NCBI GenBank assembly: GCA_027483175.1
Contig: JAIXVE010000169.1
Coordinates: 1-43,943 of the forward strand
Length of the DNA: 43,943 nucleotides
Direction of reading: 5' to 3'
From: Verrucomicrobiaceae bacterium
Lineage (GTDB): Bacteria; Verrucomicrobiota; Verrucomicrobiia; Verrucomicrobiales; V1-33
Shown: piece by piece, positions 1 through 7,360 of the stretch
How positions within the stretch are numbered: position 1 is the stretch's first letter
How the letters are laid out: the number at the start of each line of letters is the position of its first letter
Translations under genes and position numbers: made by a program
The notes under the pieces: generated by a model
Databases searched by the model: none
The model's input: the letters and a program-made list of their open reading frames with translations, nothing else
Told to the model about the DNA's origin: nothing

Positions 1-1
1 G

Positions 2-421
2 GTGACGGGGTGGACGGCGGAACGGGTTCACGGCCGGGCGCTGGGTGCGGCGGTTCCTATGGAGACGGATCGGCAGCGCCGGAGGAGGGAACTGCAGGCG
101 TTGGTGCGGTACCGACGGTTGCTGGGGATTGCGGGACGACCTCGAATTGATGAGAAAGGACAGGTAGTGCGGAAGGGACTGAGTGATAGGACGATGGCGC
201 GCCTGGAGGGGGAATCTAGGATCCGGACGGAACTGCTGCTGCGGCGTGTGCGTCACTTTACCGATGGAGTGATTCTCGGGAGCCGCGGGTTTATCGACGG
301 GTGGTTTGAACGGAACCGGAGTTGGTTTGGCGGAAGGAGCCGGGAGGAGCGGAAGACGGGGGCGCGGCGGATCGGGAAGGAGTGGCGGGAATTGTACAAT
401 CTGCGGCAGCTGAGGGAGTGA
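2..421 (+). CDS. RAYT-like (REP-associated Y1/IS200-type) transposase, C-terminal part only
   Basis: The reading frame is open at the left edge of the window, so the gene starts upstream and only about 139 C-terminal residues are visible. What is seen is a basic, Arg-rich stretch followed by a segment reading RVRHFTDGVILGSRGFIDGW, then a tail ending in LYNLRQLRE. In REP-associated tyrosine transposases of this bacterial group the C-terminal part has the same shape: a 'ryfTDG..iGSr.Fv' segment and an 'L..LRdLR' ending. The catalytic HUH motif and tyrosine lie outside the window, so activity cannot be judged. RAYTs mobilise or maintain short palindromic REP elements; a long inverted repeat begins about 260 bp downstream (678-771), which fits that association. 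The family call rests on recalled patterns, not on an alignment. Confidence 0.6.
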   Translation: MTGWTAERVHGRALGAAVPMETDRQRRRRELQALVRYRRLLGIAGRPRIDEKGQVVRKGLSDRTMARLEGESRIRTELLLRRVRHFTDGVILGSRGFIDGWFERNRSWFGGRSREERKTGARRIGKEWRELYNLRQLRE

Positions 422-677
422 GGGGCATGGACGGAGGGGGCGGGCGCAGAAGGATGCTCGAGAGGGATTGGCAGGCAAGTTCTCGCTGGCAGGATCTGTT
501 TGGCGTGTGTGCGGTTGATGTCGCGTCCGGTGCGTCGACGATAAATGGATTGGATCTTGCGTTCAAGGTAGGCCTGGCAGCTGGATGCGAAACCTCTGGT
601 GCGAGTGCGGTTTTGCGACTCGGAACGGGCGGATCAGAGCCATCGGACCGGCGTATTTGATAGAGAAGCGGTCCTGG

Positions 678-771
678 CGGAATGGCGCTAAGATAAGCGG
701 GGTGATCGCTGGGTTTGAATCGGGCCCGAATCGGGTTTTGCCCGAAGCCCCCTTTTCTTAGCGCCATTCCG
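678..771. repeat. Long inverted repeat, REP/BIME-like
   Basis: The left arm 678-701 and right arm 748-771 are reverse complements at 22 of 24 positions. The perfect inner core is GGAATGGCGCTAAGA on the left and its complement on the right. The 46 bp between the arms contains the palindrome CGGGCCCG and a small hairpin CGGG-TTTTG-CCCG, so the transcript or single strand could fold into a long branched hairpin. Its position just after a RAYT-like gene suggests a REP/BIME element, the usual RAYT substrate. A transcription terminator is less likely because no T-run follows the right arm. A MITE is also possible. Confidence 0.65.
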
Positions 772-846
772 GGCTGGGCTTAATTCGTGTGCGGGGGCAT
801 GAACCGCTGGAACCATGTGCTATTTGGGTAGCGTGAACCGGGGGTG

Positions 847-870
847 GCATAAAGAGACAAACCTCTTGGG
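847..870 (+). repeat. Divergent copy of the AATGAGACAGACCTCT-type short repeat
   Basis: The sequence around 851-867 reads AAAGAGACAAACCTCTT, which differs at only a few positions from the core repeated at 29.0-30.5 kb. It directly abuts the tandem repeat that starts at 871. A single diverged copy is weak evidence by itself. Confidence 0.35.
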
Positions 871-1082
871 CGGCGAAGAGACGAGGGGAACAAGTGGACA
901 GGGCACTTGAGAAGGGGGCTCAGTGTGGACAGGTCAGCGTAGACAGGTGGACAGGGCACTTAGGAATGAGCTGGGGCGGCGAAGAGACGAAGGGAACTAG
1001 TGGACAGGGCACTTGGGAACGGGGGCGCAGTGTGGACAGGTCAGCGGGGACAGGTGGACAGGGCACTTGGGAAGGGGGGCGG
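871..1082. repeat. Two-unit ~106 bp tandem repeat containing four GTGGACAGGGCACTT motifs
   Basis: Unit 1 is 871-976 and unit 2 is 977-1082; they match closely, with one inserted base in unit 2. Inside them GTGGACAGGGCACTT occurs at 894, 947, 1000 and 1054, a spacing of 53-54 bp, with the related GTGGACAGGTCAGCG at 925 and 1032. The array ends about 70 bp before the start codon at 1154. It could be a regulator-binding array for that gene or part of a REP-like mosaic left by the neighbouring transposase. Open frames crossing it are only translations of the repeat. Confidence 0.8.
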
Positions 1083-1153
1083 AGGCAAGCGGAGGGGGCG
1101 GGTTCTGCTTTTGGGGGTTGTGCGGTGGGGGTGGGGTGTGGCAGAAGGGGGGT

Positions 1154-2443
1154 ATGAACCGAGTATTGAGCCGTCGTCGAATTCTGGGTGGGGCAGTTGC
1201 TGCTGCGGCGGCGGGGCCGCTGGTGTTGGGTGGGCGGGTTTGGGGGCAGGGGGGGCCGGGGAGCAAGGTGCGGCTGGCGTGTATCGGGACTGGGGGGATG
1301 GGGACGGGGAATCTGCAGTCGTTTCTGAATGATGATCGGGTGCAGGTGGTGGCGGTTTGCGATGTGGATAAGGGGCACCGGGAGCGGGCGGCGGGTCTGG
1401 CGAAGCTGGGGGCGGGGGATCAGTATGTGGATTTCCGGGAGGTGCTGGAGCGGAAGGATGTGGATGCGGTGATGTGTGCGGTGCCGGATCACTGGCATGC
1501 TGTGATCGCAATTGCGGCGGCGAAGGCGGGGAAGGATCTGTATTCTGAGAAGCCGCTGGCGGCGAGCATTGGGGAGGGTCGGGCGGTGTGTGCGGCGGTG
1601 AAGAAGTATGGTCGGGTGCTGCAGTGCGGGACGTGGCGTCGGTCCGGGCTGAAGACTCGGTTAGGGTGCGAGTGGGTGAGGAATGGTTATATCGGGGAGT
1701 TGAAGGAGATTGAGGTCGGGGTGCCTGGGGCGTTTCAGGTGCAGGGCGGGTATACGGGGCTGGAGGGGGAGGAGCCGGTGCCGGCGGGGTTTGATTATGA
1801 GATGTGGCAGGGACCGGCGGCGGCGGCTCCGTACACGGCGGCGCGGTGTCATTTCAATTTCCGGTGGGTGAATGCGTATGCGCCGGGGTATGTGACGGAT
1901 TGGGGGGCGCATTTTCTGGATGTGGCGCAGTGGGGAGCGGGGAAGGATGAGACGTCGCCGGTGGAGATTGTGGCGTCGGAGGTGAAGCGTCGGGAGAAGG
2001 GGATTTACGATGCGCCGGAATCGTTCCGGATTGAGTATCGTTATGAGAAGGGGCCGCGGGTGGTGATGTTCAGCACGACGGATGCGTCGAAGTGGGGGGT
2101 GAAGTTCATCGGGAGCGAGGGCTGGGTATTTTCCGAGAACGACAAGCTGGAGAGCGGTCCGGCGAATCTGCGGACGGTGAAGTTCAAGGACAGCGACGAG
2201 CGGTTGTTCGTGTCTAACAATCACCATCGGAACTTCATTGATGCGGTGCTGAGTCGCGGGCGGACGGCGGCCCCGGCGGAGTCGGCGCACCGTGCGGCGA
2301 CGTTCTGTCACCTTGGGACGATTGCGGCGGCGTTGGGTCGGGGGGTGAAGTATGATCCGGTGACGGAGACGTTTCCGGGGGATGCGGACGCGACGGCGAT
2401 GCACACGCGGAAGCTGCGTGGGCCGTGGACCTTGGAGGGGTGA
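1154..2443 (+). CDS. Tat-exported Gfo/Idh/MocA-family NAD(P)-dependent oxidoreductase
   Basis: This 429-residue protein probably oxidises or reduces a sugar, cyclitol or similar polyol in the periplasm; the substrate cannot be read from the sequence. Residues 6-32 form a twin-arginine signal (SRRRIL, then an Ala/Gly/Leu-rich core). The Rossmann nucleotide-binding loop GTGGMGTG is at 45-52, the family's EKP motif at 132-134, and WGAHFLDVAQW at about 250-260 is typical of PVC members. The ATG at 1154 is preferred over an in-frame upstream start at 1013 because it places the Tat signal at the N-terminus, has a purine-rich AGAAGGGGGG just upstream, and excludes the tandem repeat. The gene stands alone, facing a convergent DUF937 gene. 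The family call is firm; the reaction is unknown. Confidence 0.9.
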   Translation: MNRVLSRRRILGGAVAAAAAGPLVLGGRVWGQGGPGSKVRLACIGTGGMGTGNLQSFLNDDRVQVVAVCDVDKGHRERAAGLAKLGAGDQYVDFREVLERKDVDAVMCAVPDHWHAVIAIAAAKAGKDLYSEKPLAASIGEGRAVCAAVKKYGRVLQCGTWRRSGLKTRLGCEWVRNGYIGELKEIEVGVPGAFQVQGGYTGLEGEEPVPAGFDYEMWQGPAAAAPYTAARCHFNFRWVNAYAPGYVTDWGAHFLDVAQWGAGKDETSPVEIVASEVKRREKGIYDAPESFRIEYRYEKGPRVVMFSTTDASKWGVKFIGSEGWVFSENDKLESGPANLRTVKFKDSDERLFVSNNHHRNFIDAVLSRGRTAAPAESAHRAATFCHLGTIAAALGRGVKYDPVTETFPGDADATAMHTRKLRGPWTLEG

Positions 2444-2465
2444 GGGGTGAGGGCGGGGTGGTTGA

Positions 2466-3068
2466 TCAGGGGCGTTTGCCGCCGCCGAGGAGACCACCGA
2501 GGAGGGCGCTGAGGCAGCCTCCGGATTTGGCACCGCCGCTGAGTCGGGCGAGGTCGTCCATGATGCTGCCGTCGCCGTTCTGGTCGAGGATGGTGGCGAG
2601 ACCGCCGAGGGGGCCGCTGGAGCCGGCCGAACCGGAAGAAGGTGTGGAGGTATGGGATGGGGAGGAGGCGTTGCCGGCTTTGGAGAGTGCGCCGAGGACG
2701 ACGGGGATGAGCATGGGGAGGACCTTGGCGGTGAGTTCCGGGGAGAGGCCCATGCGGCCGGCGATGACTTGTTCGGCCTGACCGCGTTTGGTGCCGAAGA
2801 TGACCGAGGGGTCGATGGTTTGTGGTGCGGAGGGTGCGGAAGATGGCGAGGTGGCTCCACCGCCGCGGAGGATGCGGAGGAGATCTTCTTCGAGGACCTT
2901 GGGGTTCTGGCCTTGTTGTTCGGCGCGGCGTTTGAGGCCGCCGAGGATGACTGGGGCGACCTGGGGGAGGACGCGGGCGGCGTCTTCGCGGGAGAGCCCG
3001 TACTGGTTGCTGAGCTGGTCTTCCACGGTGCGGCCGTGGTCACGGTAGAGGTCGTCGAGGAATCCCAT
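2466..3068 (-). CDS. DUF937 family protein
   Basis: The 200-residue product starts MGFLDDLYRDHG and shows the DUF937 pattern of short helices with a conserved VAPVILGGLKRRAEQQG segment, a second helical half, and a Gly-rich end with DQNGDGSIMDD followed by GGLLGGG. Pro/Ser-rich linkers separate the halves. No signal peptide or membrane helix is evident, so it is probably cytoplasmic. DUF937 proteins (the YidB group belongs here) have no established activity. It converges with the oxidoreductase, with 22 bp between the stop codons, and is divergent from the membrane protein at 3190. I infer no function from context. Confidence 0.8.
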   Translation of the reverse strand: MGFLDDLYRDHGRTVEDQLSNQYGLSREDAARVLPQVAPVILGGLKRRAEQQGQNPKVLEEDLLRILRGGGATSPSSAPSAPQTIDPSVIFGTKRGQAEQVIAGRMGLSPELTAKVLPMLIPVVLGALSKAGNASSPSHTSTPSSGSAGSSGPLGGLATILDQNGDGSIMDDLARLSGGAKSGGCLSALLGGLLGGGKRP

Positions 3069-3189
3069 GGGGTGAGTTGGTTAGAAGGGTTTGGAAAGGA
3101 TGATTGGCACAGGGTGGGGCTGGTGCGAGCGGAAAGCTGGAGAGGAAAAAGAGCGGGAGATGTAACGCGAGGGGGAGTGGAATGCGTCC

Positions 3190-3807
3190 ATGGTGGGCAG
3201 AATGAATGACAATTATCTGACCTCGGCGGTGGTCTTTGCGATCGCCTTGTTTTTGTTTGGGACGGCGCTGACGCTGGCGGCAGGGATGCTGACGGCGTCG
3301 GGGATGTTTCCGGAGTTTGCGGGACGGTGTGCGGAGCGACTGCGGCGGCCGGTGCGGTGTTTTCTGGTGGGAGCGGGCGTGGTGGTGGGGGTGGTATTGT
3401 TCATGGGATTGGCGAAGCATCTGGGGGGATTGGGGAATCTGCTGATGCTGGTGGCTGGGGGGGGGGCTGGGTTGACTGGGGTGGCGGGTGCGGCGGGGTT
3501 GGTGGAGCGGATTGCGGCGCGGAGCGGGGCGGGGGTGGATGGTTGGGTGGCGCGGAGGAGGGCGGCGACGGTGCTGGCGTTGTCGTGGGTGATTCCGGTG
3601 GCTGGGGGATTGGTGCTGCTGCCGGCGTGTCTGCTGATGGGGTTGGGGGCGGCGGTGATGAGTATGAGGCAACGTCGGGTGGTGGAGCCGCCGCCGGTGC
3701 CTGCGTCAGCGGTTCCTCCTGTGCCGCCGGTGGTGGCTGGCGAGGTTCCGGTGGTGGATCCTGCGGTGGTGGCGGCGGTGAGTACGGGGATTTCGAATGG
3801 GCTTTGA
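3190..3807 (+). CDS. Integral membrane protein of unknown function
   Basis: The 205-residue protein has several hydrophobic segments: about residues 10-33, 55-75, 78-100 and 128-155, giving roughly four membrane helices. A Pro/Val-rich, probably flexible C-terminal tail follows from about 160. I do not recognise the family. The start at 3190 has GAGGGGGAG at a rather long distance; ATG 3202 (MNDNYL) is an alternative. Its last 11 bases overlap the start of the DUF1800 gene at 3797, so the two are probably co-transcribed and translationally coupled. That overlap is the only hint about its role. Confidence 0.7.
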   Translation: MVGRMNDNYLTSAVVFAIALFLFGTALTLAAGMLTASGMFPEFAGRCAERLRRPVRCFLVGAGVVVGVVLFMGLAKHLGGLGNLLMLVAGGGAGLTGVAGAAGLVERIAARSGAGVDGWVARRRAATVLALSWVIPVAGGLVLLPACLLMGLGAAVMSMRQRRVVEPPPVPASAVPPVPPVVAGEVPVVDPAVVAAVSTGISNGL

Positions 3808-5290
3808 GGATATGAAGACGCCTGAGACGATGACGAGACGCGGGGTGTTGCGGCTGGGTGGGGGCGTGGCGGCGGGAGTGGTGCTGAGTGGGTGCGGGAA
3901 GGTGCGGGCGTTGTGGCCGCGGCGTGGGGAGTTGAAGCCGTTTGCGGTGCCGGGTGGGGAGGGGATCGGGCCGGTGGCGCATGTGCTGAACCGATTGACG
4001 TGGGGGGCGGGGCCTGGGGATTACGAGCGGGTTAGGGCGATGGGTGGGACGGAGGAGGAAGCGGCGGCGGCGTTTGTGGAGGAGCAGCTGAAGCCGGAGA
4101 TGATAGAGGATGATTATGCGCGGGCGGCGTGTGCGCCGCTGGAGGCGATCCGGCAGCCGGTGCCGGAGTTATTCGAGTACAAGCCGGCGCAGCTGGATGA
4201 TGAACTGACGCGGCGGGCGGTGATCCGGGCGGTGCATTCGGAGCGGCAGCTGTATGAAGTGATGGTGGGGTTCTGGTCGGATCATTTCAACATTGATGCG
4301 TCGAAGCTGGATTGTCAGTGGTTCAAGTGTGCGGACGACCGGGAGGTGATCCGGAAGCATGCGATGGGGTCGTTCCGGGAGATGCTGAAGGCGTCGGCAT
4401 TGAGTCCGGCGATGCTGTTTTATCTCGATGGGCGGAAGAACCGGAAGGACGGGGAGGCGGACCGGCCTAACGAGAATTACGCGCGGGAGCTGCTGGAGCT
4501 GCACACGATGGGAGTGGGAGGCGGGTACAGTCAGGAGGATGTGATGGAGGCGGCGCGGTGTCTGACGGGATGGACGGTGACGGGGCGGGAAGTGCAGTTC
4601 GGGATCGGGCGGGTGTACTTTGATCCGCGCGGGCATGACGACGGGCGGAAGGTGGTGTTAGGGGTGGAGATTCCGGCGGGGGGCGGGGCGGGGGATCTGG
4701 ACCGATTGTTAGATATTCTGATGGGGCATGAGGCGACGGGGCGGTATGTGGCGGAGAAGCTGTGCCGGCATTTCATTGCGGACGAGCCGCCGGTGGGAGC
4801 GGTGAAGGTGGTGGCGGAGGCGTTTCGGGCGAGTGGCGGGGGGATTCGGGAGATGCTGCGGGCGTTGTTCGGGAGTGAGGAGTTCGGGGCGGCGAGGGGT
4901 GTGAAGATCAAGCGGCCGTTTCATTTTGTGGTGTCGGCGCTGCGGGCGACGGGGAGTGTGACGACGGCTGGGGGCGGGGTGAAGCGGGCGTTGCGGGTGA
5001 TGGGGCATGTACCGTTTCACTATCCGACGCCGGAGGGGCCTGCGCCTGAGGGGAGTGCGTGGCTGGCGACCCTGCTGCACCGGTGGGATTTTGCGGTGAA
5101 GCTGACGGATGGGGGGATTGGGTGTTCGCGGAACGAGCCGGAGAAGCTGGTGCGGTGTGCGGGTGGGGTGGGTGGGTTGCTGGGGCATTGTTTCGGGCGG
5201 CGTGCGACGGAGGATGAGCTGGCGGCGGCGGGGGCGGTGGAGGATGTGGTGGCGCTGGCGCTGGCGGCTCCGGCGTTTCAGATTTACTAA
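3797..5290 (+). CDS. DUF1800 family protein, probable Tat-exported lipoprotein
   Basis: The 497-residue product matches DUF1800: an N-terminal VLNRLTWGAGPGDYERV segment, then WSDHFNID, a RPNENYARELLELHTMG block, a CLTGWTVTGRE block and AEKLCRHFI. The N-terminus carries a twin-arginine TRRGVL motif followed by a hydrophobic stretch ending in the lipobox LSGC (Cys about 33). I therefore infer export and lipid anchoring. Starts at 3797 and 3812 are both possible; both keep the signal. The next gene, only 8 bp downstream, encodes DUF1501. DUF1800 and DUF1501 genes are paired in many Gram-negative and PVC genomes and are thought to act together at the cell surface, but the biochemical function is unknown. 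Confidence 0.88.
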   Translation: MGFEDMKTPETMTRRGVLRLGGGVAAGVVLSGCGKVRALWPRRGELKPFAVPGGEGIGPVAHVLNRLTWGAGPGDYERVRAMGGTEEEAAAAFVEEQLKPEMIEDDYARAACAPLEAIRQPVPELFEYKPAQLDDELTRRAVIRAVHSERQLYEVMVGFWSDHFNIDASKLDCQWFKCADDREVIRKHAMGSFREMLKASALSPAMLFYLDGRKNRKDGEADRPNENYARELLELHTMGVGGGYSQEDVMEAARCLTGWTVTGREVQFGIGRVYFDPRGHDDGRKVVLGVEIPAGGGAGDLDRLLDILMGHEATGRYVAEKLCRHFIADEPPVGAVKVVAEAFRASGGGIREMLRALFGSEEFGAARGVKIKRPFHFVVSALRATGSVTTAGGGVKRALRVMGHVPFHYPTPEGPAPEGSAWLATLLHRWDFAVKLTDGGIGCSRNEPEKLVRCAGGVGGLLGHCFGRRATEDELAAAGAVEDVVALALAAPAFQIY

Positions 5291-5298
5291 CAACAGTC

Positions 5299-6417
5299 AT
5301 GAAGACGATCATCGCGGAAGAACGGGGCCCCCGGCCGGTGCTGGTGAATGTGTTTCTGCGGGGCGGGGCGGATGGGTTGCATCTGGTGCCGCCGGTGGGT
5401 GATGATGCGTATTACCGGGCGCGGCCGGGATTGGCGGTGAAGGCTGGGGAGGCGTTGCGGCTGACGGATTTTTTCGGGCTGCATCCTGATCTGGGGCCGC
5501 TGCATGGGATTTATCAGGCGGGGGAACTGGCGGTGGCGCATCAGTGCGGGACGGCGGATGAGACGCGGTCGCATTTTTCGGCGGAGGATTATGTGAATCA
5601 CGGCGGGCTGGAGGGAGGCGGGTGGATCGGGCGGTTTCTGCATCGGACGAGGGACGCGGGGGATGGGCCGCTGACGGCGGTGAGTATTGGTGCTGGGGTG
5701 TCGGATGCGCTGCGTGGGGTGGCGGCGGTGGCGATGCGGTCGCTGGAGGAGTTCACGATTCCGGACCGGGATGCGGCGCTGAGGGGGCAGCTGGGGGCGA
5801 TGTATGCGCGGGCGGGCGGGGTGCTGGGGGCGGCGGGGGCGTCGACCCTGCGGGCGCTGGAGCGGATTGAGGAAGTTAGGAAAGGCGGCGGGGTGAGTGG
5901 GGGAGTGGCGGAGGCGGGTTATGGGGACGATGGGTTTTCCGGCGGGTTGAGGCTGCTGGCGCGACTGATCCGGGCGCGGGCGGGACTGCGGGCGGCGACG
6001 ATTGAGTTAGGGGGGTGGGATTCGCATTTTGCGCAGACGACGCTGACGAGCGGATTGATGCCGGTGCTGGCGCGGGGATTGGCGGCGTTCCGGAAGGATC
6101 TGGGGGGATTGATGGGGGAGGTGCATGTGGTGGTGACGACGGAGTTCGGGCGGCGGGTGGCGGAGAATGTGAGTGCGGGGACGGACCATGGGCGGGCGGG
6201 CGTGTGTTTTGCGATGGGGGGAGGCGTGCGTGGGGGGCGGGTGCTGTCGGATTGGCCGAAGGGAGGGATTGGGGCGGACATTCTGGAGGGGCCGGGGGAT
6301 TTGCCGGTGCGGCTGCCGCTGCATCATGGGTTGACGTCGGTGCTGAAGCGGATTCGGCCGGAGGTGAGCGGGGAGGCGGTGTTTCCGGGGTTGGAGGCGG
6401 GGGAATTGGACTGGTGA
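5299..6417 (+). CDS. DUF1501 family protein (alkaline phosphatase/sulfatase-like fold)
   Basis: The 372-residue protein begins with the family's VLVNVFLRGGADGLHLVPP segment and contains LGGWDSHFAQ, VVVTTEFGRRVAENVS and GTDHGRAGVCFAMGG, all characteristic of DUF1501. These proteins share a fold with alkaline phosphatases and sulfatases, and the Asp/His residues of the GGWDSH and TDHG motifs are present here. Unlike many family members it has no Tat or Sec signal at the N-terminus. It may stay in the cytoplasm or travel with its DUF1800 partner, whose stop codon is only 8 bp upstream. The activity is unproven. Confidence 0.88.
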   Translation: MKTIIAEERGPRPVLVNVFLRGGADGLHLVPPVGDDAYYRARPGLAVKAGEALRLTDFFGLHPDLGPLHGIYQAGELAVAHQCGTADETRSHFSAEDYVNHGGLEGGGWIGRFLHRTRDAGDGPLTAVSIGAGVSDALRGVAAVAMRSLEEFTIPDRDAALRGQLGAMYARAGGVLGAAGASTLRALERIEEVRKGGGVSGGVAEAGYGDDGFSGGLRLLARLIRARAGLRAATIELGGWDSHFAQTTLTSGLMPVLARGLAAFRKDLGGLMGEVHVVVTTEFGRRVAENVSAGTDHGRAGVCFAMGGGVRGGRVLSDWPKGGIGADILEGPGDLPVRLPLHHGLTSVLKRIRPEVSGEAVFPGLEAGELDW

Positions 6418-6503
6418 GAGGGGGTGGGGAGGGTGGCGGAAACGTTCCTGGAAAAGTGCGGGAGGCGATTGCCATCCGCGGGTGCGTGTGGCAGGGTCGG
6501 GGA

Positions 6504-7145
6504 ATGCCTGATCCCCTCATCAAGCTGCCGCCCTCGGGCGGATTGCATACGCGCGATGATCTCACGCTGTTTGGGCGCGTGCATCTGGCGATGCGGAGGT
6601 CGAGCCGTGCGTTTTACCGGGAGATGAGGCACCCGCGGAGGCGGGCGCGTGGTGGGTGGCGGAAGTGGTTTGCGGAGAAGATCCGGAATCGGGCGTTGTG
6701 GCGGCCGGAGCGGCATGCGGTGGCGGCGGGACTGGCGGGGGGATTGTTCATGGCGATGGTGCCGGTGCCTTTGCAGAGCCTGCTGGCGGCAGGGGTGGGG
6801 GTATCGAGGGGTTGGAACTTACCGGCGACGGTTTCGGCGACGTGGTTGAGCAATCCGTTCACGTATGTGCCGATGCTGATGGGGGCGCGGTATGCGGCGA
6901 CGTTGTTTTTCCATGTGATCGGGCGTCATTGTGCGGTGGAGGCGATGACGTTCGGGAGACTGCGGGAGGTGGCGGATGCGGCGATGCATCTGCATGTGCG
7001 GACGGCGTGGCGGATGGGCGGGCCGGCGCTTCTGGAGTTGTTGTTGGGGATGCTGCTGCTGGGGGCGGTGCTGGCGCTGGTGGCGTGGGTGCTGGTGCAG
7101 GTTTTCTGGGGAGTATTTGTCAGGGAAAGGAAGGAGCAGCCATGA
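6504..7145 (+). CDS. DUF2062 domain membrane protein
   Basis: This 213-residue protein carries the DUF2062 signature in its middle: RPERHAVAAGLAGGLFMAMV, PVPLQSLLA, and NLPATVSATWLSNPFTYVP. There are hydrophobic helices at about 73-95, 105-130 and 180-205, and a basic N-terminal part. DUF2062 proteins are small inner-membrane proteins of unknown function, sometimes linked to glycosyltransferases. The ATG at 6504 has GGTCGGGGA directly upstream and is chosen because sequence further upstream in this frame is only a shadow of the DUF1501 gene. Its stop overlaps the next start as ATGA, so the two are translationally coupled. Confidence 0.82.
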   Translation: MPDPLIKLPPSGGLHTRDDLTLFGRVHLAMRRSSRAFYREMRHPRRRARGGWRKWFAEKIRNRALWRPERHAVAAGLAGGLFMAMVPVPLQSLLAAGVGVSRGWNLPATVSATWLSNPFTYVPMLMGARYAATLFFHVIGRHCAVEAMTFGRLREVADAAMHLHVRTAWRMGGPALLELLLGMLLLGAVLALVAWVLVQVFWGVFVRERKEQP

Positions 7146-7360
7146 AGCTGCCTGTGGAGGTGCTAGGGCTGCTGCGTTGTCCGGTGGACGGGCAGGTGCT
7201 GGAGCAGCGGGAGGAAGGGATGCCTGATGGGGTGGTGGTGGTGACTGCGGATGGGCGGTGGGGGTACCCTGAGGAGGGCGGGTTTGTGTGTTTATTGCCG
7301 GAGCGGCGGGTGGCGGTCAGACCCTGCGGAGCTGACGGCGGAGAACGAGATAGAGGATGA
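7142..7360 (+). CDS. Small Trm112/YcaR-like protein lacking most zinc cysteines
   Basis: The 72-residue product has the layout of a Trm112-type protein: an N-terminal helix ending LLRCPVDGQVL, a short middle, then WGYPEEGGFVCLLPE, which resembles the family's 'aYPi.dGIPvml' end. The usual second Cys of the first CxxC is Asp here (CPVD), and the later cysteine pattern is not conserved, so zinc binding is doubtful. It overlaps the DUF2062 stop by ATGA. Its last 44 bases run convergently over the end of the ABC transporter gene. The assignment is tentative. Confidence 0.55.
   Translation: MKLPVEVLGLLRCPVDGQVLEQREEGMPDGVVVVTADGRWGYPEEGGFVCLLPERRVAVRPCGADGGERDRG

Larger units (their letters stand above)
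422..1153. other. 732 bp intergenic region with repeats, no convincing gene
   Basis: Open frames here overlap on both strands, have Gly/Arg- or Pro-rich compositions and contain no recognisable domain, so none is called. The region holds an inverted repeat (678-771), a divergent copy of the AATGAGACAGACCTCT-type repeat (847-870) and a two-unit tandem repeat (871-1082). The stretch 422-677 shows no structure I recognise. Confidence 0.7.

Noticed and set aside
678..771. Rho-independent terminator
   Set aside because: The stem is long and the loop is 46 bp, with no T-run after either arm; a REP/BIME-type element fits better.
422..1153. tRNA or other structured RNA gene
   Set aside because: No cloverleaf-compatible stems or conserved TPsiC-type sequence could be found by eye.
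894..1157. Small + strand gene over the tandem repeat
   Set aside because: Its sequence is only the translated repeat and overlaps the oxidoreductase signal start.
1661..3043. 460-codon open frame on the - strand
   Set aside because: It is antisense to the oxidoreductase and overlaps the DUF937 gene in another frame, with low-complexity Arg/Pro composition.
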